Counted from the first letter of the stretch, positions 27,124 through 35,806 are shown. The stretch: 64,000 nucleotides of DNA from an uncultured Saprospiraceae bacterium (GCA_938007965.1 CALLMH010000025.1:36069-100068); one strand, 5' to 3'. Program-made: numbers and translations. The notes: a model not told the origin generated them from the sequence alone.

Positions 27124-27816
27124 GTGCAACAACCTATTATAGATGTCATTATCCCAGCTTACAATGAGGAGCAATCTATAGGTAATGTAGTGCGAGACAT
27201 ACCCAAAGATTTTGTAAGGAATATAATCGTTGCCAATAATAACAGCTCAGATAATACAGCGGCTGTAGCGGAAGGCGCGGGGGCTACTGTTGTATTTCAG
27301 CCATTAGCTGGATATGGCAATGCCTGTTTGAAGGGTATGGAATATGTAGCCAATCAGAAAGTTAAGCCAGATATTATAGTCTATTTGGATGGAGATTATT
27401 CTGATTTTCCAGAGCAGATGATAGAGTTATCAACACCTATCTTCGAGGATGGATATGATATGGTTATAGGGTCGAGAGCACTTGGAAATATGGAGAAAGG
27501 CGCTATGATGCCACAGCAGATATTTGGCAATTGGCTGGCTACGAGTCTGATCAAGTTGATCTATAAATATGATTTTACAGATCTTGGACCTTTTCGGGCG
27601 ATAAGATATGATCGGTTGATGGAGATTGATATGCAAGACAAAACATTTGGATGGACGGTAGAGATGCAAGTGAAAGCAGCTAAAATGAAGCTCAGATGCC
27701 TTGAAATACCAGTAAAATATAGAGTTCGGATTGGTGTATCTAAAGTGTCGGGTACCATTAGAGGGACGATCTTAGCGGGGCACAAAATCCTTTGGACAAT
27801 ATTCAAATTGATTTGA
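27124..27816 (+). CDS. Glycosyltransferase family 2 protein (DPM1-like)
   Basis: A soluble GT-A fold enzyme of 230 residues. The nucleotide-binding start is IIDVIIPAYNEEQSIGNVV and the metal-binding DxD is in VYLDGDYSDFPEQM. This short build resembles dolichol/polyprenyl-phosphate sugar synthases without the C-terminal membrane helices. It uses a GTG start (27124), since no ATG occurs before the first conserved beta strand. It lies 55 bp upstream of a second GT2 gene on the same strand and is probably in the same operon. Donor and acceptor are unknown. Confidence 0.85.
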   Translation: MQQPIIDVIIPAYNEEQSIGNVVRDIPKDFVRNIIVANNNSSDNTAAVAEGAGATVVFQPLAGYGNACLKGMEYVANQKVKPDIIVYLDGDYSDFPEQMIELSTPIFEDGYDMVIGSRALGNMEKGAMMPQQIFGNWLATSLIKLIYKYDFTDLGPFRAIRYDRLMEIDMQDKTFGWTVEMQVKAAKMKLRCLEIPVKYRVRIGVSKVSGTIRGTILAGHKILWTIFKLI

Positions 27817-27871
27817 CAAAGCCTATATCTATGTTGAACAGAAAAAAGATTAATAAAACGAAAAAGTGACA

Positions 27872-29353
27872 ATGGTTATATCAATATTGGGTTATACGCT
27901 TCTTGGAGTCTATGTGCTGGCTCTGACCTATATTACGTTTTATTGTTTGATGCAATTTCATCTTCTTTATCATTATCAGAAAAAACGAAATGTGGTAGAT
28001 CATGAAGCACTGATGGATTTGGAAGCGGATGTTCCATTCGTCACTATACAATTGCCGATATTTAATGAACTTTATGTAACTGAGAGGTTGATCGATAATA
28101 TTACAAAATTTGATTACCCAAAAGATAAGTATGAAATCCATGTTTTGGATGATTCTACAGATGAGACGCTAGAAATTAGTAAGCGAAAAGTTGAAGAATA
28201 TAAGGCTAAAGGATTCAATATCGAGCTTATTCGAAGAGCGGGTAGAGAGGGATACAAAGCTGGTGCATTAAAGTATGGGATGCAGTTTGTAAAAGGTGAG
28301 TTTATAGCTATTTTCGATGCTGATTTTTTACCTAATCCTGATTTTTTGAGGAAGACCTTGCCGTATTTCAATGATGAGAAAATAGGTGTAGTACAGACTA
28401 GATGGGAACATATAAATGAAAACTACAGTCTTATAACCAGATTGCAAGCATTCCAATTGAATGTGCACTTTACTGTAGAACAAAAGGGAAGGGATGCTGG
28501 TGATTTCCTACTACAGTTCAATGGGACAGCTGGAGTCTGGAGACGTGAGACGATAGATAGTGCCGGAGGTTGGGAAGCGGATACACTGACAGAGGATCTT
28601 GATTTGAGCTATAGAGCACAGCTGAAGGGATGGAAGATAGCGTTCCGAGAAGACATTGGTTCTCCGGCTGAGTTACCTGCCGAGATGAATGGCTTGAAAT
28701 CCCAACAGTTCAGATGGATGAAAGGAGGTGCAGAAACAGCAAAAAAGATGTTGCCAACTGTATGGAAGTCTAATATACCATTGTCAAAGAAAATTCACGC
28801 AAGTACACATTTGTTATCTAGTACAGTATTTTTATGCGTATTTATTATGGGAGTATTTAGTGTTCCAATTCTATATTTTTTAATTCCATTGGGTATCAAC
28901 AGTAATTATTTTGGAGTGTTTTTACTTTCTTTAATCTCTATTATTATAGTTTATTATATAGCCAATGTGGATCAAGAATGGAAAGAGGGAAGTAGATTAT
29001 GGTTATTGATGAAGTTTATTTTTATCTTCCCCGTATTCCTTGCGCTATCGATGGGATTATCGTTGCATAATTCTGTGGCGGTCATGCAGGGTTATCTGGG
29101 ACGGAAGTCAGCATTTATCAGGACGCCTAAGTTTGATATTAAGGGCTTATCTGATTCTTTCAAAAAAGAAAAATACCAAGCGAAGAAGATCTCTTCTGTT
29201 ACGGTATTGGAGGGCTTGCTATCGCTTTATTTCATGGCGGGCGTTTATTATGGATACTCTATTGGGAACTACACATTTTTGATGTTACATATATTATTGA
29301 CACTTGGCTACGGCGCTACGTTCTATTATACAGTGAAGCATAGGGGAGTGTAA
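27872..29353 (+). CDS. Membrane glycosyltransferase family 2 (cellulose synthase/glucosylceramide synthase-like)
   Basis: A processive-type GT2 of about 493 residues with an N-terminal helix and three or four C-terminal helices. All catalytic signatures are visible: LDDSTDET, FDADFLP, the TED motif in DTLTEDLDLSYRAQLKGW, and QQFRWMKGG as the QxxRW motif. Such enzymes make beta-linked glycans or glycolipids and export or transfer them at the inner membrane. The track's GTG 27866 is two codons before ATG 27872, which I prefer. The preceding DPM1-like gene and the divergent TPR/GT-C gene suggest a small glycosylation locus. Confidence 0.87.
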   Translation: MVISILGYTLLGVYVLALTYITFYCLMQFHLLYHYQKKRNVVDHEALMDLEADVPFVTIQLPIFNELYVTERLIDNITKFDYPKDKYEIHVLDDSTDETLEISKRKVEEYKAKGFNIELIRRAGREGYKAGALKYGMQFVKGEFIAIFDADFLPNPDFLRKTLPYFNDEKIGVVQTRWEHINENYSLITRLQAFQLNVHFTVEQKGRDAGDFLLQFNGTAGVWRRETIDSAGGWEADTLTEDLDLSYRAQLKGWKIAFREDIGSPAELPAEMNGLKSQQFRWMKGGAETAKKMLPTVWKSNIPLSKKIHASTHLLSSTVFLCVFIMGVFSVPILYFLIPLGINSNYFGVFLLSLISIIIVYYIANVDQEWKEGSRLWLLMKFIFIFPVFLALSMGLSLHNSVAVMQGYLGRKSAFIRTPKFDIKGLSDSFKKEKYQAKKISSVTVLEGLLSLYFMAGVYYGYSIGNYTFLMLHILLTLGYGATFYYTVKHRGV

Positions 29354-29363
29354 GAATCTTAAT

Positions 29364-29534
29364 TAGGGCTATTCAGAAGTAAGGACAATACTAAAATTAT
29401 ATCACTTACGAGGAGCATTAATTTGTGGTAGAGATTAAATCGACCTTAGCTGGCTTAGGTATTTGGATTTCATTTTGGCGTTAAAAACTTGCAACTGTCT
29501 GAGCGTAAGCGAGTTTTGTAAGTTTAGTCAAAAT
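29364..29534. repeat. Interspersed repeat, copy A
   Basis: A 171-bp segment that recurs at 63831-64000 with only about eight differences. It includes the inverted pair ACTTGCAA ... TTTTG(T/C)AAGT enclosing CTGAGCGTAAGCGAG. It begins with TAGGG(C/T)TATTCAGAAGTAAG. I see no coding potential and no transposase; copy A continues with repeat-like sequence to about 29660. Confidence 0.85.
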
Positions 29535-29755
29535 GTGATCCCAATAGCGTTAAAAGTCAGGTAAAGTCTTGATATAAGAGATGGCTTGTTTAGCAAACAC
29601 TCGTTTTTTGTTTCGTTTTTGGATCAAGCCAAAAATGAAAGCCCGAACGGCGAGTGGAAGTTTAGGTTGAAATTTATTACTTCTTATTTACGTAAAATCA
29701 AGCGTAAACGGGGTATTCATTCAGCAGTAAGCGGAGTGAAGGGCTATATAAATAA

Positions 29756-29780
29756 GGATATTCAGATCTACTGAATATCC
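29756..29780 (-). terminator. GGATATTC hairpin family, copy 2
   Basis: A perfect 10-bp stem GGATATTCAG/CTGAATATCC with a 5-nt loop. On the minus strand it is followed by TTATTTAT. It lies in the convergent spacer after frr and copy 3. Confidence 0.6.
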
Positions 29781-29875
29781 CTAATTTATATGTGAGTAGC
29801 TGCTGACTGATATTGCCTAGAGAATATCAATAGGAGACTTTTCAGCAGTAAGGATATTATAGTAAAATGAATAAA

Positions 29876-29902
29876 GGGATATTCTGTATTCCAGAATATC
29901 CC
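29876..29902 (-). terminator. GGATATTC hairpin family, copy 3; likely frr terminator
   Basis: A perfect 11-bp stem GGGATATTCTG/CAGAATATCCC with a 5-nt loop, followed on the minus strand by TTTATTC. It lies about 150 bp downstream of the frr stop codon. Confidence 0.7.
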
Positions 29903-30048
29903 TGTGTATCACGAAGAGTAAATTGTTATTTATATCGGTAGTTTTTTATCTCCTCTAGAAGCTACATTTTGCCTCTCAAGACCTTATTCTTTAGAGGTGT
30001 AAGTAAATGCTCTTATTTTATTAATGCTGAGTGAAATATTTATGGTTT

Positions 30049-30612
30049 TTAGACCGTCATTATGTCTTTCTCTTTCGCACTTACGATGCCATCTACAGTT
30101 TTGGTATAGGTATTAACCATATTTTGCACTTCTTCTTCTTTTTTCTTTCCGGCGTCTTCAGGAAATCCATCTTTTACTTCTTTTTTGATGAAGTCGAGCA
30201 TTTTATGTCTAGAGTTACGGAAGCTTACTTTTGCATCTTCGCCATAGCTTTTTGACTGTTTAGCCATTTGTTTTCTTCTGTCTTCAGTGAGTGGCGGTAT
30301 TATGATTCGTACAAATTCACCATCATTCATCGGAGTGAGACCTAAGTTGGCCTCGAAGATAGATCTCTCGATTGGTCCGAGCATATTTTTTTCCCAAGGC
30401 TGTATGCTTATAGTCCTAGAGTCAGGAGTACCTAGATTGGCAACTTGTGTCAGTGGTGTAGGGTTTCCATAATAATCGACCATTATACCATTTAGCATAG
30501 CCGGAGTTGCTTTACCCGCTCTTATTTTTGACAGTTCTGATTTTAGATGATCGACTGCTTTTTCCATCTCTGCTTTTCCTGTTGCCAATGTACTTTCTAT
30601 AGTGTCAGCCAT
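30049..30612 (-). CDS. frr: Ribosome recycling factor
   Basis: RRF splits post-termination ribosomes together with EF-G. The 187 residues match the standard length and start with a helix leading to ELSKIRAGKATPAMLNGIMVDYYG, the family's hallmark. The hinge and domain II follow with NAEGE-like DGEFVRIIIPPLTEDRRKQM. No uridylate kinase gene is adjacent, although pyrH-frr is common elsewhere. It is the last gene of a minus-strand row with a zinc metallopeptidase and serS, but a 121-bp gap suggests its own promoter. Confidence 0.97.
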   Translation of the reverse strand: MADTIESTLATGKAEMEKAVDHLKSELSKIRAGKATPAMLNGIMVDYYGNPTPLTQVANLGTPDSRTISIQPWEKNMLGPIERSIFEANLGLTPMNDGEFVRIIIPPLTEDRRKQMAKQSKSYGEDAKVSFRNSRHKMLDFIKKEVKDGFPEDAGKKKEEEVQNMVNTYTKTVDGIVSAKEKDIMTV

Positions 30613-30733
30613 GATGCTTATATTTTCTTCTTTTTTTAAAATGTTGTTTTGATGTTATCTCACTTATATGAAGCGTTAACATATTTGCAAATGTAACAAA
30701 AATGATGTTTTATCAAAATCGTATATTTTACTG

Positions 30734-31420
30734 TTAATCTCGTGATGTAGCCATCATGAGGAAGTATAAGAACATAACCAATGCACTTAGCGCTTGAGCC
30801 ACATATGTCATAGCTGCCCACCAAAGAGCATCTTTGGCACCATCATATTCTCTACCTTGAGTGATTCCTGTTTCGTCCAACCATACCAGTGCTCTCTTAC
30901 TTGCATCAAACTCGACAGGTAATGTAATAAGACTAAACAAAGCAGTAGCTCCAAAAGTAGCTGCCAATATCATGATCATCCAACTGCCTCCGATACCACT
31001 ACCTAATCCAAATATCACACCCATAAATAAGAATTGCTGTATCTTAGAGCTGAATTGAACAACAGGAACAAGGTTTGATCTCATAGCTAAGAATTTGTAT
31101 GCCGTAGCATGCTGTACAACGTGACCTACTTCATGCGCAGCTACTGCAGCCGAAGCTATCGACCTGCCTTGGTATACAGCTGGAGAAAGTGATACTGTCT
31201 TAGTCCTTGGATTGTAATGATCCGTCAGTGAACCTTGGCCCTGTACGATTTTCACACCATTAATTCCGTAGTGATCCATCATAGCCAAGCCTACTTCGTA
31301 CCCTGTCATACCACTTGTGTTTGGCAATGTAGAATAATGCTTAAATTTCGACTTTAATTTGTTACTTACGAACCATCCAACTGCTGTGAATAATCCTAGT
31401 ATTACATAATATCCTATCAT
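30734..31420 (-). CDS. Neutral zinc metallopeptidase (YugP-like)
   Basis: A membrane-bound peptidase of 228 residues. It starts with a membrane helix (GYYVILGLFTAVGWFVS), has the zinc motif HEVGH in AVAAHEVGHVVQHAT near residue 110, and continues with three more hydrophobic helices. The family signature GLAMMDHYGINGVKIVQGQ and DHYNPRTKTVSLSPAVY precede the active site. Substrates are unknown; related proteins are thought to act in membrane protein quality control. The gene lies between serS and frr on the same strand. Confidence 0.9.
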   Translation of the reverse strand: MIGYYVILGLFTAVGWFVSNKLKSKFKHYSTLPNTSGMTGYEVGLAMMDHYGINGVKIVQGQGSLTDHYNPRTKTVSLSPAVYQGRSIASAAVAAHEVGHVVQHATAYKFLAMRSNLVPVVQFSSKIQQFLFMGVIFGLGSGIGGSWMIMILAATFGATALFSLITLPVEFDASKRALVWLDETGITQGREYDGAKDALWWAAMTYVAQALSALVMFLYFLMMATSRD

Positions 31421-31482
31421 AACTTATTTTTTTCTTTTTTATAAAACCCAAATTGATAACGGAATAATTGCCATATATGTTA

Positions 31483-32763
31483 CTAGGCAATAATGTCAAA
31501 TCCAGTATAAGGTATCAATACTTCAGGGATCTTTATGCCATCTACTACTTGATTATTTTCAAGAAGAGCGGCCACTATTCTTGCTAGCGCCAATGCACTA
31601 CCGTTGAGTGTATGAGCCAGTTGAGTTTTACCATTTTCATCTTTATATCTGCACTTCATTCTATTTGTTTGGTAAGTTTCAAAGTTCGAAACTGAGCTTA
31701 CTTCCAACCATTTATCCTGTGCTGCAGAATATACTTCAAAGTCATATGTCAATGCAGATGCAAAGGTCAAATCTCCACCGCATAAACGTAAAATTCTATA
31801 TGGCAGTTCCAGTTTATTTAGAATTCCTTCCACATATGTTACCATTTGATCCAACGTCTGATGAGATTTGTCAGGATGCTCTACCTGTACTATTTCTACT
31901 TTGTCAAACTGGTGAACCCTATTCAGTCCTTTGACATCAGATCCATACGATCCAGCCTCTCTTCTGAAGCATGGTGTGTATGCACAAAACTTAATTGGAA
32001 AATCTGATTCCTTTAATATGACGTCTCTTACGATATTGGTCACAGGTATCTCTGCGGTAGGTATCAGATATAAGTTATCTTTTTCCATATAATACATCTG
32101 CCCTTCCTTATCTGGCAGTGATCCAGTACCGATACCACTTGCTTCATTTATAAGATGTGGAGGTAGGATCTCTTCATACCCTGCATCTCTAGCTTCATCT
32201 AAGAAGAAATTGATCAATGCTCTCTGCAATCTAGCGCCTTTACCTCTGTAAAGCGGAAATCCTGCACCCGTTATTTTGACGCCCAATTTGAAGTCAATTA
32301 TATTATGCTTTGTTGCTAGATCCCAATGAGGTAGTGCATTATCTATCAATGTAGGCAATGGATTAGTCCAGTCTTTTACTACTACATTATCGTCCTCAGT
32401 CAATCCTTCGGGCACTTTACTGTGAGGTGTATTAGGTAGTTTGAATAACAATTCTCTGATGCCTTCGATGGCTGATTTTAGGTCATTTTCGAGCGGTTCA
32501 GAACTTGTTTTAAGTTCTGCGACCATTGATTTCATTTCATTTGCCTCTTGCGTTTTTCCTGATTTGAAAAGACTGCCAATAGAATCTGAGTGTTTTTTTA
32601 TTTCTGACAGTTTTGCATCTAATGAAGTTTGTGCAGCTTTTCTGATGTCATCAAGTCTTATGACTTCATCAATAGATTTTATCGCCTCCTCATTATAGCC
32701 TCTCTTTTTTAGACCCGCTTTGATTAAATCTGTATTTTCTCGGATTACTTTTACTTGAAGCAT
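31483..32763 (-). CDS. serS: Seryl-tRNA synthetase
   Basis: A class II aminoacyl-tRNA synthetase charging tRNA-Ser. The 426 residues are full length. The N-terminal coiled-coil tRNA-binding arm covers about residues 1-110. Motif 2 is FRREAGSYGSDVKGLNRVHQF and motif 3 is in LNGSALALARIVAALLEN. The gene diverges from rho, with a TATCTTTG -7 element in the shared region. Confidence 0.97.
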   Translation of the reverse strand: MLQVKVIRENTDLIKAGLKKRGYNEEAIKSIDEVIRLDDIRKAAQTSLDAKLSEIKKHSDSIGSLFKSGKTQEANEMKSMVAELKTSSEPLENDLKSAIEGIRELLFKLPNTPHSKVPEGLTEDDNVVVKDWTNPLPTLIDNALPHWDLATKHNIIDFKLGVKITGAGFPLYRGKGARLQRALINFFLDEARDAGYEEILPPHLINEASGIGTGSLPDKEGQMYYMEKDNLYLIPTAEIPVTNIVRDVILKESDFPIKFCAYTPCFRREAGSYGSDVKGLNRVHQFDKVEIVQVEHPDKSHQTLDQMVTYVEGILNKLELPYRILRLCGGDLTFASALTYDFEVYSAAQDKWLEVSSVSNFETYQTNRMKCRYKDENGKTQLAHTLNGSALALARIVAALLENNQVVDGIKIPEVLIPYTGFDIIA

Positions 32764-32836
32764 CTTTTATTTATTTAATATATGAACTATTAAAGTCCGA
32801 TTTAACGTTACTTTATTATCGAATTGTATGAAGCGG

Positions 32837-32844
32837 CAAAGATA
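32837..32844 (-). promoter_or_regulatory. Promoter -7 element of serS
   Basis: On the minus strand TATCTTTG matches TAnnTTTG exactly. It lies 73 bp before the serS ATG and only 4 bp from the -33 element of the divergent rho promoter. Confidence 0.6.
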
Positions 32845-32848
32845 GTAT

Positions 32849-32878
32849 TTTGATATTCAAATTATAAATGTATTTTTG
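32849..32878 (+). promoter_or_regulatory. Promoter of rho
   Basis: TTTG at 32849-32852, an 18-bp spacer and TATTTTTG at 32871-32878. The predicted leader is about 130 nt before the rho ATG at 33014, long enough for autoregulation. Confidence 0.7.
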
Positions 32879-33013
32879 CATCACGATTCAAAAACGTTAG
32901 TAGATTTTTCTTCTATTAAAGTTCCTTCAATAAATAAGTTTATCCACATTAACATAACGACCTTTTTTGGATATTCATTTCAAACAAAATTTTATTTCAA
33001 ACTTCCTAACACA

Positions 33014-34696
33014 ATGTTGGACATACTACAGTTAAATGATATGCTCGTTCCAGAGCTTAAGGCACTCGCTGAGAAAATAGACCTGAAAGGTTATAAAAGA
33101 CTAAGCAAACAAGATTTAATATATAAAATTCTAGACCATCAGGCACTAGTTGGCAAGACAGAAGTTGAGAGTTCAGCTCCTGCTGCCAAAAAAGCCCCTG
33201 CTAGAAAGGCTCCCGCTAAGAAAACTCCTGCACGAAAAGCACCAGTTAAAAAAGCTCCTGCCAAAAAAACAGAAACAAAATCTTCTGAAAAAGAGGATAA
33301 AAGCAAAGCTAGCCCGACTGCTCAAACATCAAAGAAAGGAGCAAAGCAAGATGCTGCAAAAGCTGAGAACAAAGATGTGGCTGCTGAAGCTCCTAAACCA
33401 AAGAAAATCCCAAAACACATACGAGAGCAAATGGAAGCTGAGGCTGCTGGGATGCCAGCTCCTAAGCCAAAAGGGAAAAAAGCTGATTTGTCTGCAAACA
33501 AATCACAAAATCAGAGGACTACGCCAACTCCTCCAGCAGCACCAGTCAAAAAAGAACCAAAGTTCAATATTGATTTCGATGGTGTGGTAGAGGGTGAAGG
33601 TATCTTGGAAATGATGGCTGATGGTTATGGATTCTTAAGGTCTTCAGATTATAATTACTTATCATCACCTGATGATGTATATGTATCTCCATCTCAGATC
33701 AAATTATTTGGTTTGAAAACAGGGGACACGGTACTAGGAGCTGTAAGACCACCAAAAGAAGGTGAAAAATACTTTGCACTACTTAGAGTTTCCAAAATTA
33801 ATGGTCGTGAGCCATCTCAAGTGAGAGAAAGAGTACCCTTCGATTATTTAACACCATTGTTCCCAGACGAAAAATTCAACCTAAACAGTAGGCCTGATGG
33901 TAAGGATTATGGAACACGTATGATCGACTTGTTTACTCCGATCGGGAAAGGTCAGAGAGGGTTGATCGTGGCACAGCCAAAGACGGGTAAGACCTTCCTA
34001 CTAAAAGATATTGCCAATGCGATATCAACGAATCACCCAGAATGTTATCTAATCGTTCTTTTGATAGATGAAAGACCAGAAGAGGTGACAGATATGAGGC
34101 GAAGCGTAAACGCTGAAGTTATAGCATCTACATTCGATCAGACTGCTGAAAATCATGTAAGAGTAGCAAATATCATTCTCGAAAAAGCGAAAAGATTGAC
34201 AGAATCTGGACAAGATGTAGTCGTGTTATTAGACTCTATTACTAGGTTAGCTAGAGCGTATAATACTGTAGCACCTACCAGCGGTAGAGTACTGTCCGGT
34301 GGTGTAGAAGCAAATGCACTTCACAAGCCGAAAAAGTTCTTCGGTGCTGCAAGAAATATCGAGGGGGGAGGATCATTGACTATCTTGGCTACTGCGTTGA
34401 CAGATACAGGGTCTAAGATGGATGAAGTGATCTTCGAAGAATTCAAAGGTACAGGTAACATGGAGCTCCAATTGGATAGAACATTAGCCAATAAGCGTAT
34501 GTATCCTGCAATCGATCTTACAAGATCATCTACTAGAAGGGAAGAATTGCTTCTAAATGAAGATTCGTTGAAGAAAATGTTCGTTCTTCGAAATCACTTG
34601 GCAGATATGAAACCTGATGAAGCAATGCAGTTTCTGAGAAAGCACATGGTTGGAACTCGTAATAATGAAGAGTTTATTGCTTCCATGAACGGATAA
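33014..34696 (+). CDS. rho: Transcription termination factor Rho with Lys/Ala/Pro-rich insert
   Basis: Rho is a hexameric RNA helicase that ends transcription. The track opens at 32876, but ATG 33014 ([18 protein letters not shown]) is where Rho proteins start, giving 560 residues. A Rho-N domain (1-45) is followed by a disordered insert of about 130 residues with repeated PAKK and PARK units and then acidic/Lys stretches. The S1-like RNA-binding domain starts near [16 protein letters not shown]. The ATPase core has Walker A in [10 protein letters not shown] and [14 protein letters not shown]. Intrinsically disordered Rho inserts are known in Bacteroidota and are linked in B. thetaiotaomicron to phase separation. 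Confidence 0.96.
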   Translation: MLDILQLNDMLVPELKALAEKIDLKGYKRLSKQDLIYKILDHQALVGKTEVESSAPAAKKAPARKAPAKKTPARKAPVKKAPAKKTETKSSEKEDKSKASPTAQTSKKGAKQDAAKAENKDVAAEAPKPKKIPKHIREQMEAEAAGMPAPKPKGKKADLSANKSQNQRTTPTPPAAPVKKEPKFNIDFDGVVEGEGILEMMADGYGFLRSSDYNYLSSPDDVYVSPSQIKLFGLKTGDTVLGAVRPPKEGEKYFALLRVSKINGREPSQVRERVPFDYLTPLFPDEKFNLNSRPDGKDYGTRMIDLFTPIGKGQRGLIVAQPKTGKTFLLKDIANAISTNHPECYLIVLLIDERPEEVTDMRRSVNAEVIASTFDQTAENHVRVANIILEKAKRLTESGQDVVVLLDSITRLARAYNTVAPTSGRVLSGGVEANALHKPKKFFGAARNIEGGGSLTILATALTDTGSKMDEVIFEEFKGTGNMELQLDRTLANKRMYPAIDLTRSSTRREELLLNEDSLKKMFVLRNHLADMKPDEAMQFLRKHMVGTRNNEEFIASMNG

Positions 34697-34858
34697 TAGG
34701 ATGTCTTAGGTCAGAAATCTAGTCTAAATTCAGGAGACAAACACAGATATTTTGGACACATGACAAAAACCTATATGTATAAGTTCCTTATTATTTAAAA
34801 CTTCGACAATTTAAAGGATTAAGTAAAACTTAGGGTGGTGCAATTGGAATATTCTTCG

Positions 34859-34866
34859 TACATTTG
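34859..34866 (+). promoter_or_regulatory. Promoter -7 element of rpmH
   Basis: TACATTTG, an exact TAnnTTTG match, 43 bp before the rpmH ATG. I see no TTTG at the normal -33 spacing. Confidence 0.55.
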
Positions 34867-34909
34867 CACTCCCAAAACAAAATAAAATATAATTTTTTAA
34901 AGATATATT

Positions 34910-35068
34910 ATGAGTAAACGTACATTTCAGCCATCAAGAAAGAAAAGAATCAATAAGCACGGGTTCAGATCAAGAATGGCTTCGAAAAACGGAAGAAAGG
35001 TTCTAGCTAGAAGAAGAGCTAAAGGTAGAGCAAAACTTACCGTGTCTGACGAAAACAGAATAAAGTAA
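34910..35068 (+). CDS. rpmH: 50S ribosomal protein L34 (bL34)
   Basis: This 52-residue protein is too short for the ORF track. It starts with [20 protein letters not shown] and continues with the invariant [21 protein letters not shown], the L34 signature. It is a strongly basic component of the large ribosomal subunit. It precedes rnpA, the usual order near the replication origin in many bacteria, but no dnaA or yidC is present, so the origin link is not kept here. Confidence 0.97.
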   Translation: MSKRTFQPSRKKRINKHGFRSRMASKNGRKVLARRRAKGRAKLTVSDENRIK

Positions 35069-35118
35069 AAAAGGTATGATTAGTTAGTTCTAATCTACAC
35101 TAGTTTTTAAGTTATATG

Positions 35119-35160
35119 ATTCTGAGTAGGAGCGTACTGTTCTTACTCAGAATTTTCTAT
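35119..35160 (+). terminator. Terminator/attenuator between rpmH and rnpA
   Basis: ATTCTGAGTA (35119-35128) is perfectly complementary to TACTCAGAAT (35144-35153), with a 15-nt loop, and is followed by TTTCTATTT. It would reduce rnpA expression relative to rpmH. Confidence 0.7.
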
Positions 35161-35170
35161 TTATACCTAA

Positions 35171-35548
35171 GTGAAAGAAGATTTTACATTTCCGAGAGTA
35201 GAGAAACTCAAAAGCCGAAAGATGATTGAAAACATCTTCAAAAACGGTTTTGCGGTAAAATCTTATCCAGTAAGAATACAGTTTGCATTTCATGAAATTA
35301 CTGATTTTCCTAGATGCCAAGTTGGTGTTTCTGTGTCAAAACGCTACCTAAAAAAAGCCGTAGATCGTAATCGTGTCAAACGACTATTAAGAGAAGCATA
35401 TAGGCTAAATAAGGGAGGCCTAATGGAGAAGTTGACTGCGGTCGATAAAAGACTTGCAATGATGATTATTTACACCAGTAGCGACAAGCTAGATTTTGCT
35501 TCGGTCGAAACCAAATTACTCAGTGCAATGTGTAAAATAAGGGTCTAG
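35171..35548 (+). CDS. rnpA: Ribonuclease P protein component
   Basis: The protein subunit that assists RNase P RNA in maturing tRNA 5' ends. It has 125 residues, near the usual length. The RNR motif is in KKAVDRNRVKRLLREAYR at about 75-92, and the N-terminus has FPRVEKLKSRKMIENIF as in other RnpA proteins. The GTG start at 35171 is chosen because no ATG occurs before the conserved region. It follows rpmH after a terminator-like hairpin. Confidence 0.95.
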   Translation: MKEDFTFPRVEKLKSRKMIENIFKNGFAVKSYPVRIQFAFHEITDFPRCQVGVSVSKRYLKKAVDRNRVKRLLREAYRLNKGGLMEKLTAVDKRLAMMIIYTSSDKLDFASVETKLLSAMCKIRV

Positions 35549-35806
35549 TGTCCGTCTGATTGTTGCCAGCTTCGAAAGTATACTATTTATTTCCATTTTT
35601 AATATTATAATTATTAGATTTAGTCGTCGATTAAAAATGATGGATTAGCTCATAATTTCCATCTGTATTATTGGAATAAAGTTTCTTGTAGGGGTTATCA
35701 AGTGTCGAATTTTTATAGAGTAGAATAATTAAACTCATAGGGATGAGTTTATTATTGTAATTATGAATCGCGATTGCCAAGGAAACTTTGTATTAAGTAC
35801 ACCGTT

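Larger units (their letters stand above)
29354..30048. other. Repeat-rich convergent spacer
   Basis: This 695-bp spacer separates the convergent GT2 and frr genes. It is almost entirely repeat-derived: the interspersed repeat (29364-29534), an extension of it to about 29660 with further inverted segments, and two copies of the GGATATTC hairpin family. Fragments of TTCAG(C/A)AGTAAG recur near 29377, 29720 and 29841. No real protein is encoded; the 62-aa ORF at 29586 lies wholly inside repeat sequence. Confidence 0.7.

Noticed and set aside
29586-29774. 62-aa plus-strand ORF in the repeat spacer
   Set aside because: It lies wholly in repeat-derived noncoding DNA, has no recognisable domain, and is not preceded by a credible promoter or start region.
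33150-33590. 146-aa Lys/Leu-rich frame inside rho
   Set aside because: It is the +1 frame of the Lys/Ala/Pro-rich insert; its odd composition is a by-product of the repetitive codons.
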